Source: Prolixibacteraceae bacterium
GTDB lineage: Bacteria; Bacteroidota; Bacteroidia; Bacteroidales; Prolixibacteraceae
NCBI GenBank assembly: GCA_029975525.1
Contig: JARKOX010000155.1
Coordinates: 1-32,682 of the forward strand
Direction of reading: 5' to 3'
DNA length: 32,682 nucleotides
A program made the translations under genes and the position numbers. Position 1 is the stretch's first letter. Each line of letters begins with the position of its first letter. Below are positions 9,734 to 16,974 of this stretch, in pieces. Under the pieces are notes generated by a model. The model was given only the letters and a program-made list of their open reading frames with translations. It ran no database searches and had not been told where the DNA came from.

Positions 9734-9765
9734 GGCTGCCCGGGCTTTCCGGGCAGCCTTTCTGA
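9734..9765 (+). terminator. Strong GC-rich hairpin between binding-protein and enzyme genes
   Basis: A perfect 10-bp GC-rich stem (9734-9743 with 9749-9758) and a 5-nt loop are followed by a short T-rich tract, TTTCT. It lies 37 nt after the LamG lipoprotein stop and about 40 nt before the first GH144 gene. The T-tract is short, so read-through is likely. It may lower expression of the enzymes relative to the transport genes, or protect the upstream mRNA 3' end. Confidence 0.65.
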
Positions 9766-9804
9766 AAAACAGCAAAAAATCTTTCTTCTTTTATTCGATT
9801 GGTG

Positions 9805-11520
9805 ATGATGATGCGTTGGAGATATTTCTTGCAGGTTGTGCTGCAAAAGGGGGGCGTGCCGCAGTTATTGCTGCTCCTGCCGATTTTGCTGCTGACCTCA
9901 AACTGCCGGAAAGATTGCTGCAAGGAGCCTGAAGAAGAGAAGCCCGTAGCTTTTAATTACCGTTCGTTGACGGTAAATGGAGCTTTTGCAGGTTTCGATT
10001 ACCGGGGGGTACCAGTGGTTCCCGAGGTTAAAATCATCTTTGGCACTGCAGTGGATCCGGCTTCTGTGGCTACGGCAGTGTCGCTGACCGATAAAAATTC
10101 GGCAGTGGTTCCGTTGACTTTTTCTTTTGCCAACAACGACAGTACCCTGGTGATCCAGCCTTCACTGCCGTTGAAGTTTATATCGAAATACTTCCTTACG
10201 GTTTCCACTACCCTGAAATCAAAATCGGGCGGTTCGCTTATTTCGCCCGTTTCGGTCAATCTGGCAACGGCCATTGACTCCAGCCATAAACTTCCGGTCA
10301 TTCCCGACGATTCCCTGCTGACACTTATCCAGAAACGGACCTTCCGGTATTTCTGGGATTTTGGGCATCCTGTTTCGGGAATGGCGCGTGAAAGGAGTAC
10401 CTCGGGCGATATTGTCACTTCGGGCGGAACCGGTTTTGGCATCATGTCCATCCCGGTTGCCATCGAGCGCAAATTTATTACACGAAACGAAGGGCTGAAC
10501 AGGTTACAGCTCATGGTCAGTTTTTTGAAAAACCGGGCCGTCAGTTTTCATGGCGCTTTTCCGCACTGGATCAACGGAGCCTCGGGCGCCGTAGTTCCAT
10601 TTTCAGAAAAAGACAATGGAGCTGATATTGTTGAAACCTCTTTTCTGATGATGGGACTGCTTACTGCCCGTCAGTATTTTAACGGCAGCGATCCTGCCGA
10701 AACCAACCTGCGGGACGATATCAATACGCTGTGGCGCAACGTGGAGTGGGACTGGTTCAGGAGAGAGGGAAGTAACAGACTTTACTGGAACTGGAGCCCA
10801 AATTACGGATGGGCGGTAAATGTGCCCGTCAGCGGGTGGAATGAGTGTTTGATTACCTATGTGCTGGCAGCCTCTTCGCCAACCCATCCAATTCCGAAAA
10901 GTGTTTACGACGAGGGATTTGCCCGGAATGGTGCGATGAAGAACGGCGGCACTTACTTTGGCGTTGTTCTGCCGCTTGGCGAACCTTACGGCGGCCCGCT
11001 GTTTTTCGAACACTACTCGTTTTTGGGATTAAATCCCAACGGGCTGGCCGATGCTTATGCCAATTATCAGACCCAGGCCGTTAACCACGCCCGGATCAAT
11101 CATGAATACTGCAAGGCGAACCCGCGGAACTATTTCGGGTACAGTGACTGGTGCTGGGGGCTTACGGCCAGCGATATCCAGGATGGTTACACGGCCAGTT
11201 CCCCGGTCAACGATGTGAGCGTCATTGCGCCAACTGCTGCGGTTTCGTCCATTCCGTTCACGCCCGCCGAGTCGCTCCGGGCAATCCGGTTTTTCTATTA
11301 TCAGCTTGGCGATAAAATATGGCGCGAATATGGTTTTGTGGATGCTTTCAGTTTACACCAGATCTGGTTTGCCGATTCTTTCCTGGCCATCGACCAGGGA
11401 CCGCAGATTGGAATGATTGAAAATTACCGGACCCGTTTATTGTGGAAACTGTTTATGTCCTGTCCCGAAGTTCAGGCCGGATTAACCCGGCTGGGGTTTA
11501 CCTATCAGCCAACCAACTGA
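9805..11520 (+). CDS. GH144-like (glucoamylase-domain) lipoprotein with N-terminal Ig-like domain; putative beta-1,2-glucanase
   Basis: The protein is 571 residues from the ATG at 9805. The open frame continues upstream to TTG 9799, but ATGs at 9805, 9808 and 9811 are better starts. A hydrophobic signal ends in a lipobox, LTSNC (Cys34). A Big_5-type Ig-like domain (about 50-150) precedes the catalytic domain (about 168-565). The latter has the glucoamylase/GH144 landmarks SGMARERS, SGGTGFGIM, HGAFPHWING, ADIVETSFLM, WNWSPNYGWAVN, ASSPTHPI, GPLFFEHYSFLGL, WCWGLTASD, VIAPTAAVSSIPF and AIDQGPQIGMIENYRT. Enzymes of GH144, founded on a Chitinophaga pinensis enzyme, cleave beta-1,2-glucan internally. 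That activity is inferred here. Where the neighbouring paralogue has KDDGGDLVET, this protein has KDNGADIVET, so the second of the paired acids is Asn. It is clustered with susCD. Confidence 0.8.
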   Translation: MMMRWRYFLQVVLQKGGVPQLLLLLPILLLTSNCRKDCCKEPEEEKPVAFNYRSLTVNGAFAGFDYRGVPVVPEVKIIFGTAVDPASVATAVSLTDKNSAVVPLTFSFANNDSTLVIQPSLPLKFISKYFLTVSTTLKSKSGGSLISPVSVNLATAIDSSHKLPVIPDDSLLTLIQKRTFRYFWDFGHPVSGMARERSTSGDIVTSGGTGFGIMSIPVAIERKFITRNEGLNRLQLMVSFLKNRAVSFHGAFPHWINGASGAVVPFSEKDNGADIVETSFLMMGLLTARQYFNGSDPAETNLRDDINTLWRNVEWDWFRREGSNRLYWNWSPNYGWAVNVPVSGWNECLITYVLAASSPTHPIPKSVYDEGFARNGAMKNGGTYFGVVLPLGEPYGGPLFFEHYSFLGLNPNGLADAYANYQTQAVNHARINHEYCKANPRNYFGYSDWCWGLTASDIQDGYTASSPVNDVSVIAPTAAVSSIPFTPAESLRAIRFFYYQLGDKIWREYGFVDAFSLHQIWFADSFLAIDQGPQIGMIENYRTRLLWKLFMSCPEVQAGLTRLGFTYQPTN

Positions 11521-11594
11521 TTCCGCTCGTTGAGCAATGGTAAGTTTGCCGGCCAAGGCTGGCAGGAAATAGAAATTTTTTAAATGAATATACG

Positions 11595-13016
11595 ATGAAT
11601 ATCAAAGTGTTATTTTTTGCAGTATTACCTTTTTGGGTTGGGAGCTGCTTGTTTTCCTGTACAAACAGTCCGACGAAAAAGAAGGAACAAACAACCGAGG
11701 CGATTTCAGATGATTCGCTGCTGACGCTGGTTCAGCACCAAACCTTCCGGTATTTCTGGGAAGGAGCGGAACCAAATTCGGGGATGGCCCGCGAAAGGTT
11801 TCATGTCGATGGTGTTTATCCGGAGAACGACCAGCAGGTGGTCACCACCGGCGGATCGGGTTTTGGGTTGATGGCGATCCTGGTCGGAATCGAACGGGGA
11901 TTTGTCACCTGCGGGGAAGCTGCCGATCGGTTTCTGAAAATTGTTGATTTCCTCGAAAAAGCCGATCGCTTTCATGGAGCCTGGCCACACTGGCTGGATG
12001 GCGAAACTGGTAAGGTGAAACCTTTCAGCCCCAAAGATGATGGCGGCGACCTGGTTGAAACCGCTTTTCTGGTACAAGGGCTGCTGGCTGTCAAACAATA
12101 TTTTTTAAATGGCAACGACCAGGAGCAGGAGCTGGTGCGCCGGATTGACAAACTCTGGCGTGAAGTGGAATGGGACTGGTACCAGAAAGGGGAAAAAGTG
12201 CTCTATTGGCATTGGTCGCCCAACTATGACTGGGCCATGAACTTTCCGGTGGAAGGGTATAATGAGTGCCTGGTCATGTATATTTTGGGAGCTGCTTCGC
12301 CAACCCATCCCATCACCCCCGATGCCTACCACCAGGGCTGGGCGAGGAGCGGGGCTATCAGGGGAAATCATGAAAAGTACGGATATGTACTTGAACTGAA
12401 CCACAACGGAGCGTTGGAGGAAGGCGGCCCGCTTTTCTGGTCGCACTACTCATTCCTGGGGCTTGATCCCCGTCACCTGAAGGACGCCTACGCCGATTAC
12501 TGGAGACACAATGTGGCCCATGTGATGATCGACCGGCAGCATTGCATCGAAAACCCGCAGGGTTACAAAGGTTACGGCGAAAATTGCTGGGGCCTCACCT
12601 CGTGTTATACGGTGAAAGGAGCCGTCGACTATTTTGAAGGGAAAACCGATCTTCCGCCGGTAACCGAAAAGTACCCCACCCTGGTTGATTATGCCGGTCA
12701 TCGTCCGGGATTCGACCTGGGGGTTATTGCGCCTACCGCCGCAATCTCTTCCATCCCTTATGCTCCGAAGGAAGTGATGAAGGTGATCCGGTTTTTTTAC
12801 GAAGAGCTGGGGGCCGATTTGTGGGGACCTTACGGATTTTATGATGCCTTTAGTATCCATTACAACTGGTTTCCGAAGAAATACCTGGCCATCGACCAGG
12901 GACCGGTTGTTGTTATGATTGAAAATTACCGCACCGGCCTGCTGTGGAACCTTTTTATGAAAGACCAGGATGTGCAGCGGGGATTAAATGTACTTGGATT
13001 TACGGTAAACCAGTAG
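11595..13016 (+). CDS. GH144-like (glucoamylase-domain) lipoprotein; putative endo-beta-1,2-glucanase
   Basis: The 473-residue protein has a lipoprotein signal (Cys18 in VGSC or Cys22 in LFSC) and goes almost straight into the catalytic domain (about 38-470), without the Ig-like domain of its upstream paralogue. The landmarks are TFRYFWEGAEPNSGMARERF, GGSGFGLMAILVGIERGF, FHGAWPHWLDGETG, DDGGDLVETAFLVQGLL, WHWSPNYDWAMNFPVEG, ECLVMYILGAASPTHPI, GPLFWSHYSFLGLDPR, NCWGLTSC, VIAPTAAISSIPYAPKE and YLAIDQGPVVVMIENYRT. This fits GH144 endo-beta-1,2-glucanases, and length and motif order look complete. It is the last gene of the operon, 74 nt after the first paralogue and followed by a strong terminator. 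Being a lipoprotein, it may act on the cell surface or in the periplasm. The two copies could work on polymer and on imported oligomer respectively (inference). No GH3 beta-glucosidase is in the window to finish degradation to glucose. Confidence 0.85.
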   Translation: MNIKVLFFAVLPFWVGSCLFSCTNSPTKKKEQTTEAISDDSLLTLVQHQTFRYFWEGAEPNSGMARERFHVDGVYPENDQQVVTTGGSGFGLMAILVGIERGFVTCGEAADRFLKIVDFLEKADRFHGAWPHWLDGETGKVKPFSPKDDGGDLVETAFLVQGLLAVKQYFLNGNDQEQELVRRIDKLWREVEWDWYQKGEKVLYWHWSPNYDWAMNFPVEGYNECLVMYILGAASPTHPITPDAYHQGWARSGAIRGNHEKYGYVLELNHNGALEEGGPLFWSHYSFLGLDPRHLKDAYADYWRHNVAHVMIDRQHCIENPQGYKGYGENCWGLTSCYTVKGAVDYFEGKTDLPPVTEKYPTLVDYAGHRPGFDLGVIAPTAAISSIPYAPKEVMKVIRFFYEELGADLWGPYGFYDAFSIHYNWFPKKYLAIDQGPVVVMIENYRTGLLWNLFMKDQDVQRGLNVLGFTVNQ

Positions 13017-13045
13017 GCTGATACGGTTTCTTGTGGACCGCGAGG

Positions 13046-13084
13046 AGTCCCGTAGGGTTTGGATACCCTGCGGGACTTTTTTTA
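13046..13084 (+). terminator. Rho-independent terminator of the glycan operon
   Basis: A 13-bp stem (13046-13058 with 13065-13077, one T.G pair) and a 6-nt loop run directly into seven T residues followed by ATT. It starts 30 nt after the stop of the second GH144 gene. It is the clearest intrinsic terminator in the window. Confidence 0.92.
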
Positions 13085-13117
13085 TTGAGACAGACAGGTT
13101 GAGTAATTCTGTAACAC

Positions 13118-13152
13118 AACAGAGGGTATCCGTTTGGCGAATACCCTCTGTT
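13118..13152 (-). terminator. Hairpin downstream of the GH20 gene
   Basis: A perfect 12-bp stem (13118-13129 with 13141-13152) has an 11-nt loop that can pair further (CG with CG). It lies 23 nt past the GH20 stop on the - strand. It is followed only by TTGTGTTAC on that strand, so termination is probable rather than certain. It shares the complementary core GGGTATCC/GGATACCC with the neighbouring + strand terminator. Confidence 0.55.
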
Positions 13153-13175
13153 TGCGGTAAGTTTTGGAAAATATT

Positions 13176-14765
13176 TTATTTCCGGTGATCGCGGTAATGG
13201 ATTCCTTGTTTTTGCAAACGCTGGTAATCCACGATAACCCGTTTTTCGAAATCGGCAAAATCTTTTTTCTCTTTGGGCGTCCAAACCAGTTCAGCCAGGG
13301 CCGAAATGCGGGGGAGCAGCATGTATTCGGCCTGTTTGGTCGACGGGATATATTCCGTCCAGAGGTTGGCCTGCGCCCCCAGAATATGTTTCGACTCTTC
13401 GGCAGTCAGCACTTCCGGAACCGGTTCGTAGCTATAAACTTTTTCGAGGGGGAGTAATCCGCCAATGGCAAGCGGTTCATTTTTCGTATCGGCGCTTTGG
13501 TAATAATCGAAATAGAGGTGCGAGGTGGGAGTCATCACCACATCGTGCCGTTCTTTGGCCGCTTTAATTCCGCCTTCGGTACCACGCCACGACATCACGG
13601 TGGCGCCGGGAGCCAGTCCACCTTCCAGGATTTCATCCCAGCCAATCAGCCGCCGTTTCTTTTGGGTGAGGTATTTATCGATACGGGTGATGAAGTAGCT
13701 TTGCAGTTCGTGTTCGTCCTGCAGCCCTTGTTCTTTGATCCGTTTCTGGCAGCTGGGGCATTTTTTCCAGGCCTCTTTCGGACATTCGTCTCCGCCAATG
13801 TGGATAAATTCCGACGGGAAGAGCTCCAGTACTTCGTCGAGCACATTTTGCAGAAAATCGAAGGTCTCTTCTTTACCGGCACAATAAACGTCACTGTGAA
13901 CTCCCCAGATCGGCTGAACTTTGTAGGGGCCTTCGGTGCAGCCGAGGTTGGGGTAGGCCGCCAGCGCGGCACTCGAGTGACCCGGCATTTCGATTTCCGG
14001 CACAATGGTGATGTAGCGTTCGGCAGCATATTTCACCAGGTCGCGGATCTGCTCCTGGGTGTAAAAGCCGCCGTAGCCGCGTCCGTCAAACTCTTTTGAG
14101 CGCCCGGCATGTCCCACGACGGTTTCGTCGCGCCAGTGCGAGATCTCCGTCAGTTTGGGATATTTTTTGATTTCGATGCGCCAGCCCTGGTCTTCGGTGA
14201 GGTGCCAGTGGAAAATATTCAGTTTGTAGCTGGCCAGGATGTCAATATACTCCTTCAGGAAACTGATGGGAAAAAAGTGACGGCCGACGTCGAGCATGTT
14301 ACCCCGCCACGAAAAACGGGGCTGGTCTTCGATCTCAACTGCCGGAATAGTCAGTGGCGCGGAGGACGCATCGGCCGGCAGCAGCTGTTTCAGGGTCTGA
14401 ATACCATAAAAGATTCCGGCCGGCGCATGGGCTGCAACCGTTATTTTATTGGCGTCCACAGAGAGCTGGTACCCCTCGTTACCCAGGGCCGGCAGTTTGG
14501 CTAATTTCAGTACCACCACCTTCCCTTTGCCGCTGTTTTTCAGCTGAAAGCCGTAGTTTTTCTGAAGAAAATCATTGAAGAATCCGGCAATACGCGCCAA
14601 ATCCTGGTGTTTGCCTTCGGTTTGTAACAGGCAACCTTCGTCAAGTGTAAATTGGCCCGCCTTAATTTGTAACTTTGCAGGCTGTGGAATAATGGCCACC
14701 TGTTGTGAAAAAGCTTTTCCGAATGGGAAAAACAGCATCATCAGAAGCAGAATTTTAATTTTCAT
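13176..14765 (-). CDS. Secreted GH20 beta-N-acetylhexosaminidase
   Basis: The 529-residue protein starts with a signal peptide (MKIKILLLMMLFFPFGKAFSQ), giving a soluble periplasmic or secreted protein. The N-terminal alpha/beta GH20b domain (about 24-148) is followed by the (beta/alpha)8 catalytic domain (about 150-495). The catalytic Asp-Glu pair is visible in HIGGDE (Asp326, Glu327). Other GH20 landmarks are RGNMLDVGRHFF, NIFHWHLTEDQGW, VPEIEMPGHS and GWDEILEGG. These enzymes release terminal GlcNAc/GalNAc by substrate-assisted catalysis through the N-acetyl group. The gene stands alone, convergent with the glycan operon and divergent from the B3/B4 gene, so it need not belong to the same pathway. 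Length is usual for single-catalytic-domain GH20 proteins, and all key motifs are intact. Confidence 0.95.
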   Translation of the reverse strand: MKIKILLLMMLFFPFGKAFSQQVAIIPQPAKLQIKAGQFTLDEGCLLQTEGKHQDLARIAGFFNDFLQKNYGFQLKNSGKGKVVVLKLAKLPALGNEGYQLSVDANKITVAAHAPAGIFYGIQTLKQLLPADASSAPLTIPAVEIEDQPRFSWRGNMLDVGRHFFPISFLKEYIDILASYKLNIFHWHLTEDQGWRIEIKKYPKLTEISHWRDETVVGHAGRSKEFDGRGYGGFYTQEQIRDLVKYAAERYITIVPEIEMPGHSSAALAAYPNLGCTEGPYKVQPIWGVHSDVYCAGKEETFDFLQNVLDEVLELFPSEFIHIGGDECPKEAWKKCPSCQKRIKEQGLQDEHELQSYFITRIDKYLTQKKRRLIGWDEILEGGLAPGATVMSWRGTEGGIKAAKERHDVVMTPTSHLYFDYYQSADTKNEPLAIGGLLPLEKVYSYEPVPEVLTAEESKHILGAQANLWTEYIPSTKQAEYMLLPRISALAELVWTPKEKKDFADFEKRVIVDYQRLQKQGIHYRDHRK

Positions 14766-14848
14766 CGTTATTTATTTTGATTGTTTTTTATCGGTCTGCT
14801 AAAATAACGATAAAAAGGTGGCCCATTGATGAATAGAAATGTTTTAAA

Positions 14849-15511
14849 ATGTACGGGATTACAGTTGCTGAAAATTTAAAAAGTAGGGTTCCTGCCGTCC
14901 GGTTATTTTGTATCGAATGCGAGGTGGAGTACCTTCCGAAAGTTGATAAACTGTGGGAAGCGATGGAGCAGAAGGCTGCCGGGCTTGCCTCGACGCTGAA
15001 GACCGAGGAGATCAGCAGTTTGCCGGCCATCCGGGCGTCGCGAAATGCGTACAAGGCGTGCGGTAAAGATCCGGCGCGTTACCGTTTGTCGGCCGAAGCG
15101 TTGCTGCGCCGCGTGGTCAAAGGGGCCGGATTGTACCAGATCTGCAATGTGGTCGATTTGCTGAACCTGGTTTCGGTCATCACCGGCTTCTCCATCGGCG
15201 GGTATGATGCTGAAAAAATTTGTGGCCCGGTTGAGTTTGGTATTGGCGAGGCCGGCGAACCGTACCAGGGCATCGGACGGGGCGAGCTGAACATCGAGGG
15301 GCTTCCGGTATTTCGCGACGAAAAAGGGGCTTTCGGAACGCCCACCAGCGATTCGGAGCGAACCTGCGTGGATGAAAATATCCGCCGTTTTTTGATGATC
15401 ATTATCGATTTTGGCGGTTCGGCGGCGCTGGAAGAAGCCGGACAAATGGCCTGCGACCTGCTCCGGCAATATGCCGCAGCCCAAAGTATTGAAATTAAAA
15501 TTGTTGAATAA
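14849..15511 (+). CDS. Stand-alone B3/B4 (PheRS beta-like) tRNA-editing-domain protein
   Basis: The 220-residue cytosolic protein (no signal peptide) matches the B3/B4 fold found as the editing module of the phenylalanyl-tRNA synthetase beta chain. Landmarks are LPAIRASRNAYKACGKDPARYRLSAEAL, ICNVVDLLNLVSVITGFSIGGYD, EGLPVFRDEKGAFGTPTSDSERT, and a conserved-looking C terminus. Free-standing members of this family exist widely and have been suggested to hydrolyse mischarged aminoacyl-tRNA. The function of this one is not established. It starts at ATG 14849, 83 nt from the divergent GH20 gene, and ends 3 nt before the acyltransferase gene, so those two genes are very likely co-transcribed. Confidence 0.8.
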   Translation: MYGITVAENLKSRVPAVRLFCIECEVEYLPKVDKLWEAMEQKAAGLASTLKTEEISSLPAIRASRNAYKACGKDPARYRLSAEALLRRVVKGAGLYQICNVVDLLNLVSVITGFSIGGYDAEKICGPVEFGIGEAGEPYQGIGRGELNIEGLPVFRDEKGAFGTPTSDSERTCVDENIRRFLMIIIDFGGSAALEEAGQMACDLLRQYAAAQSIEIKIVE

Positions 15512-15514
15512 GAT

Positions 15515-16069
15515 ATGATGAAGAGCATTTGCAAATTACTGATCAAACTGCTGGGATGGAAAGTTGTGAATGGCGTGATGCCCGACAAAAAAGCCATCAT
15601 CATTGGCGTTCCGCACACCAGTGGCTGGGATTTTATCATCTCCTGGATTTATTACACCTCGGTGGGAGGAGTGGCCAGTACGGTTGTCAAAAAGGAGTTT
15701 TTTTTCTGGCCGGTGGGGTTTTTTCTTAGGAAAATGGGTGCCATCCCGGTTGATCGCTCGCGCGGGGCTTCGCTGGTCAAACAGATCATCGACGAATTTG
15801 AAAAACGGGAAACCCTTCACCTGGCCATCACCCCGGAAGGAACCCGCAAACTGACCACCCGATGGAAAGCCGGATTTCATGCCATTGCCAAGGCTACCGG
15901 CGCCAAGGTTTATCTCGGATTTTTCGACTGGGGCCGAAAGGAGATTGGCTGGGTGGACCAGTTTGAGATTACCGACGACGCCCAGGCCGACATCCGCCGG
16001 ATGAAGGCTTACTACCGCGAAAGAGGGATCGTGGGAAAACATCCCGAACTTTTTACTACCGAGGATTAG
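15515..16069 (+). CDS. PlsC-like 1-acylglycerol-3-phosphate acyltransferase family protein
   Basis: The 184-residue protein has the acyltransferase signature H-x4-D (His34-TSGW-Asp39), the second block GAIPVDRS (75-82) and the third block PEGTR (107-111), all in the right order. The family moves an acyl group from acyl-ACP or acyl-CoA to a lysophosphatidate or a related lipid at the cytoplasmic membrane. The protein is shorter than classical PlsC (about 240 residues) and has no clear N-terminal membrane anchor. That is typical of the small Bacteroidota and proteobacterial subgroup whose exact substrate is unknown, so I give no gene symbol. It overlaps nothing, begins 3 nt after the B3/B4 stop, and its own stop codon forms the start of a terminator stem. 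Confidence 0.85.
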   Translation: MMKSICKLLIKLLGWKVVNGVMPDKKAIIIGVPHTSGWDFIISWIYYTSVGGVASTVVKKEFFFWPVGFFLRKMGAIPVDRSRGASLVKQIIDEFEKRETLHLAITPEGTRKLTTRWKAGFHAIAKATGAKVYLGFFDWGRKEIGWVDQFEITDDAQADIRRMKAYYRERGIVGKHPELFTTED

Positions 16070-16102
16070 CTCGTTTGCAGACGGGCTGATTTTTATTTTT
16101 TC
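16068..16102 (+). terminator. Rho-independent terminator after the acyltransferase gene
   Basis: A 7-bp stem (16068-16074 with 16081-16087, one T.G pair) and a 6-nt loop are followed by GA and the tract TTTTTATTTTTT. The stem begins inside the TAG stop codon of the acyltransferase gene. It should end most transcription before the amidase gene at 16132, which would then need its own promoter (not identified). Confidence 0.75.
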
Positions 16103-16131
16103 AGAATAGTCCAACAACTGAATATTTCAGC

Positions 16132-16902
16132 ATGACCGATTTGCGCATTTCGATGGTACAGGCGCAGCCCGAATGGGAAAACCCTGCGCGCAGCCTCGGC
16201 AAATTTCAGCGGCTGCTTTCCGATCTCGGCGACACCGACCTGATCATACTGCCCGAGATGTTTACCACCGGCTTTTCGATGAATGTGGCTGCACTGGCCG
16301 AAAAGAGCGACGGACCCACCGTGCAGTGGATGACCCGGCTGGCGGCTGACAAACAGGCGGCTGTCGTCGGAAGTGTGATCATCGAAGAAGAGGGGCGCTT
16401 TTTTAATCGGTTGATATGGGCTACTCCCGATGGCGCGTTGCAGGGGTATGACAAACGCCACCTGTTTTCGATGGGAGAGGAGCACCGTTTTTTTACCCCC
16501 GGAAACCGGCGGTTGGTGGTGAACTGGAAGGGGTGGCGCATTGCTGGATTTGTCTGTTATGACCTCCGTTTTCCGGTGTGGTGCCGCAACCGGAACGATT
16601 ACGACCTGCTTGTTTTTTCGGCCAACTGGCCTCAGGCGCGGCATCTGGTGTGGAAAAACCTGCTGGTAGCCCGTGCCATCGAGAACCAGGCCTTCTGCGC
16701 AGGGGTGAACTGTTCCGGACAAGATGGTCTGGGACTGACGTATGCCGGCGATTCGGCATTCGTTACGCCAAAAGGTGAGGCTGTTTTTGTTGGCAGTGGT
16801 GAAAAGGTGGTCACTTTTTCGGCCAGCCTGGAAGAACTTCAAGCTTTCCGGCAGAAGTTTCCGGCATTGAACGACCGGGATGAATTTGAGGTTTTTGTGT
16901 GA
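16132..16902 (+). CDS. Nitrilase-superfamily omega-amidase (Nit2/YafV-like)
   Basis: The 256-residue cytosolic protein carries the full nitrilase-superfamily triad in context: Glu42 (LPEMFTTGF), Lys108 (YDKRHLFSMGEEH) and Cys142 (GFVCYDLRFPVWCRN). The YDKRHLFSM and CYDLRFP sequences are characteristic of the omega-amidase/YafV branch. These enzymes hydrolyse alpha-ketoglutaramate, alpha-ketosuccinamate or the keto-amide made during methionine salvage, releasing ammonia and the keto acid. Length is normal for the branch. The gene lies after a terminator and converges on ilvC, with a long hairpin between them. Its presence beside the ilv operon does not by itself indicate a shared pathway. Confidence 0.9.
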   Translation: MTDLRISMVQAQPEWENPARSLGKFQRLLSDLGDTDLIILPEMFTTGFSMNVAALAEKSDGPTVQWMTRLAADKQAAVVGSVIIEEEGRFFNRLIWATPDGALQGYDKRHLFSMGEEHRFFTPGNRRLVVNWKGWRIAGFVCYDLRFPVWCRNRNDYDLLVFSANWPQARHLVWKNLLVARAIENQAFCAGVNCSGQDGLGLTYAGDSAFVTPKGEAVFVGSGEKVVTFSASLEELQAFRQKFPALNDRDEFEVFV

Positions 16903-16915
16903 AAGGGAGTGGTAA

Positions 16916-16950
16916 ACTCATCCGGCAACCCGGTCGGCCGCCGGATGAGT
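16916..16950. terminator. Bidirectional hairpin between convergent amidase and ilvC genes
   Basis: A perfect 11-bp stem (16916-16926 with 16940-16950) has a 13-nt GC-rich loop. It sits 14 nt after the amidase stop and 25 nt past the ilvC stop on the other strand. Neither side has a good T-run (the - strand continues TTACCACTCCCTTT), so it may act as a weak terminator or as a 3'-end stabiliser for both transcripts. Confidence 0.55.
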
Positions 16951-16974
16951 AGTATGGATACAGCTGTTAAGCGT

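Noticed and set aside
11548-11563. Small GC hairpin between the two GH144 genes, considered as a terminator
   Set aside because: Only about 6 bp of stem, with the nearest T-run 11 nt or more away, so it is not called as a terminator.
13497-14099. 200-codon open frame on the + strand inside the GH20 gene
   Set aside because: Antisense to intact GH20 catalytic sequence, with no motif or context of its own.
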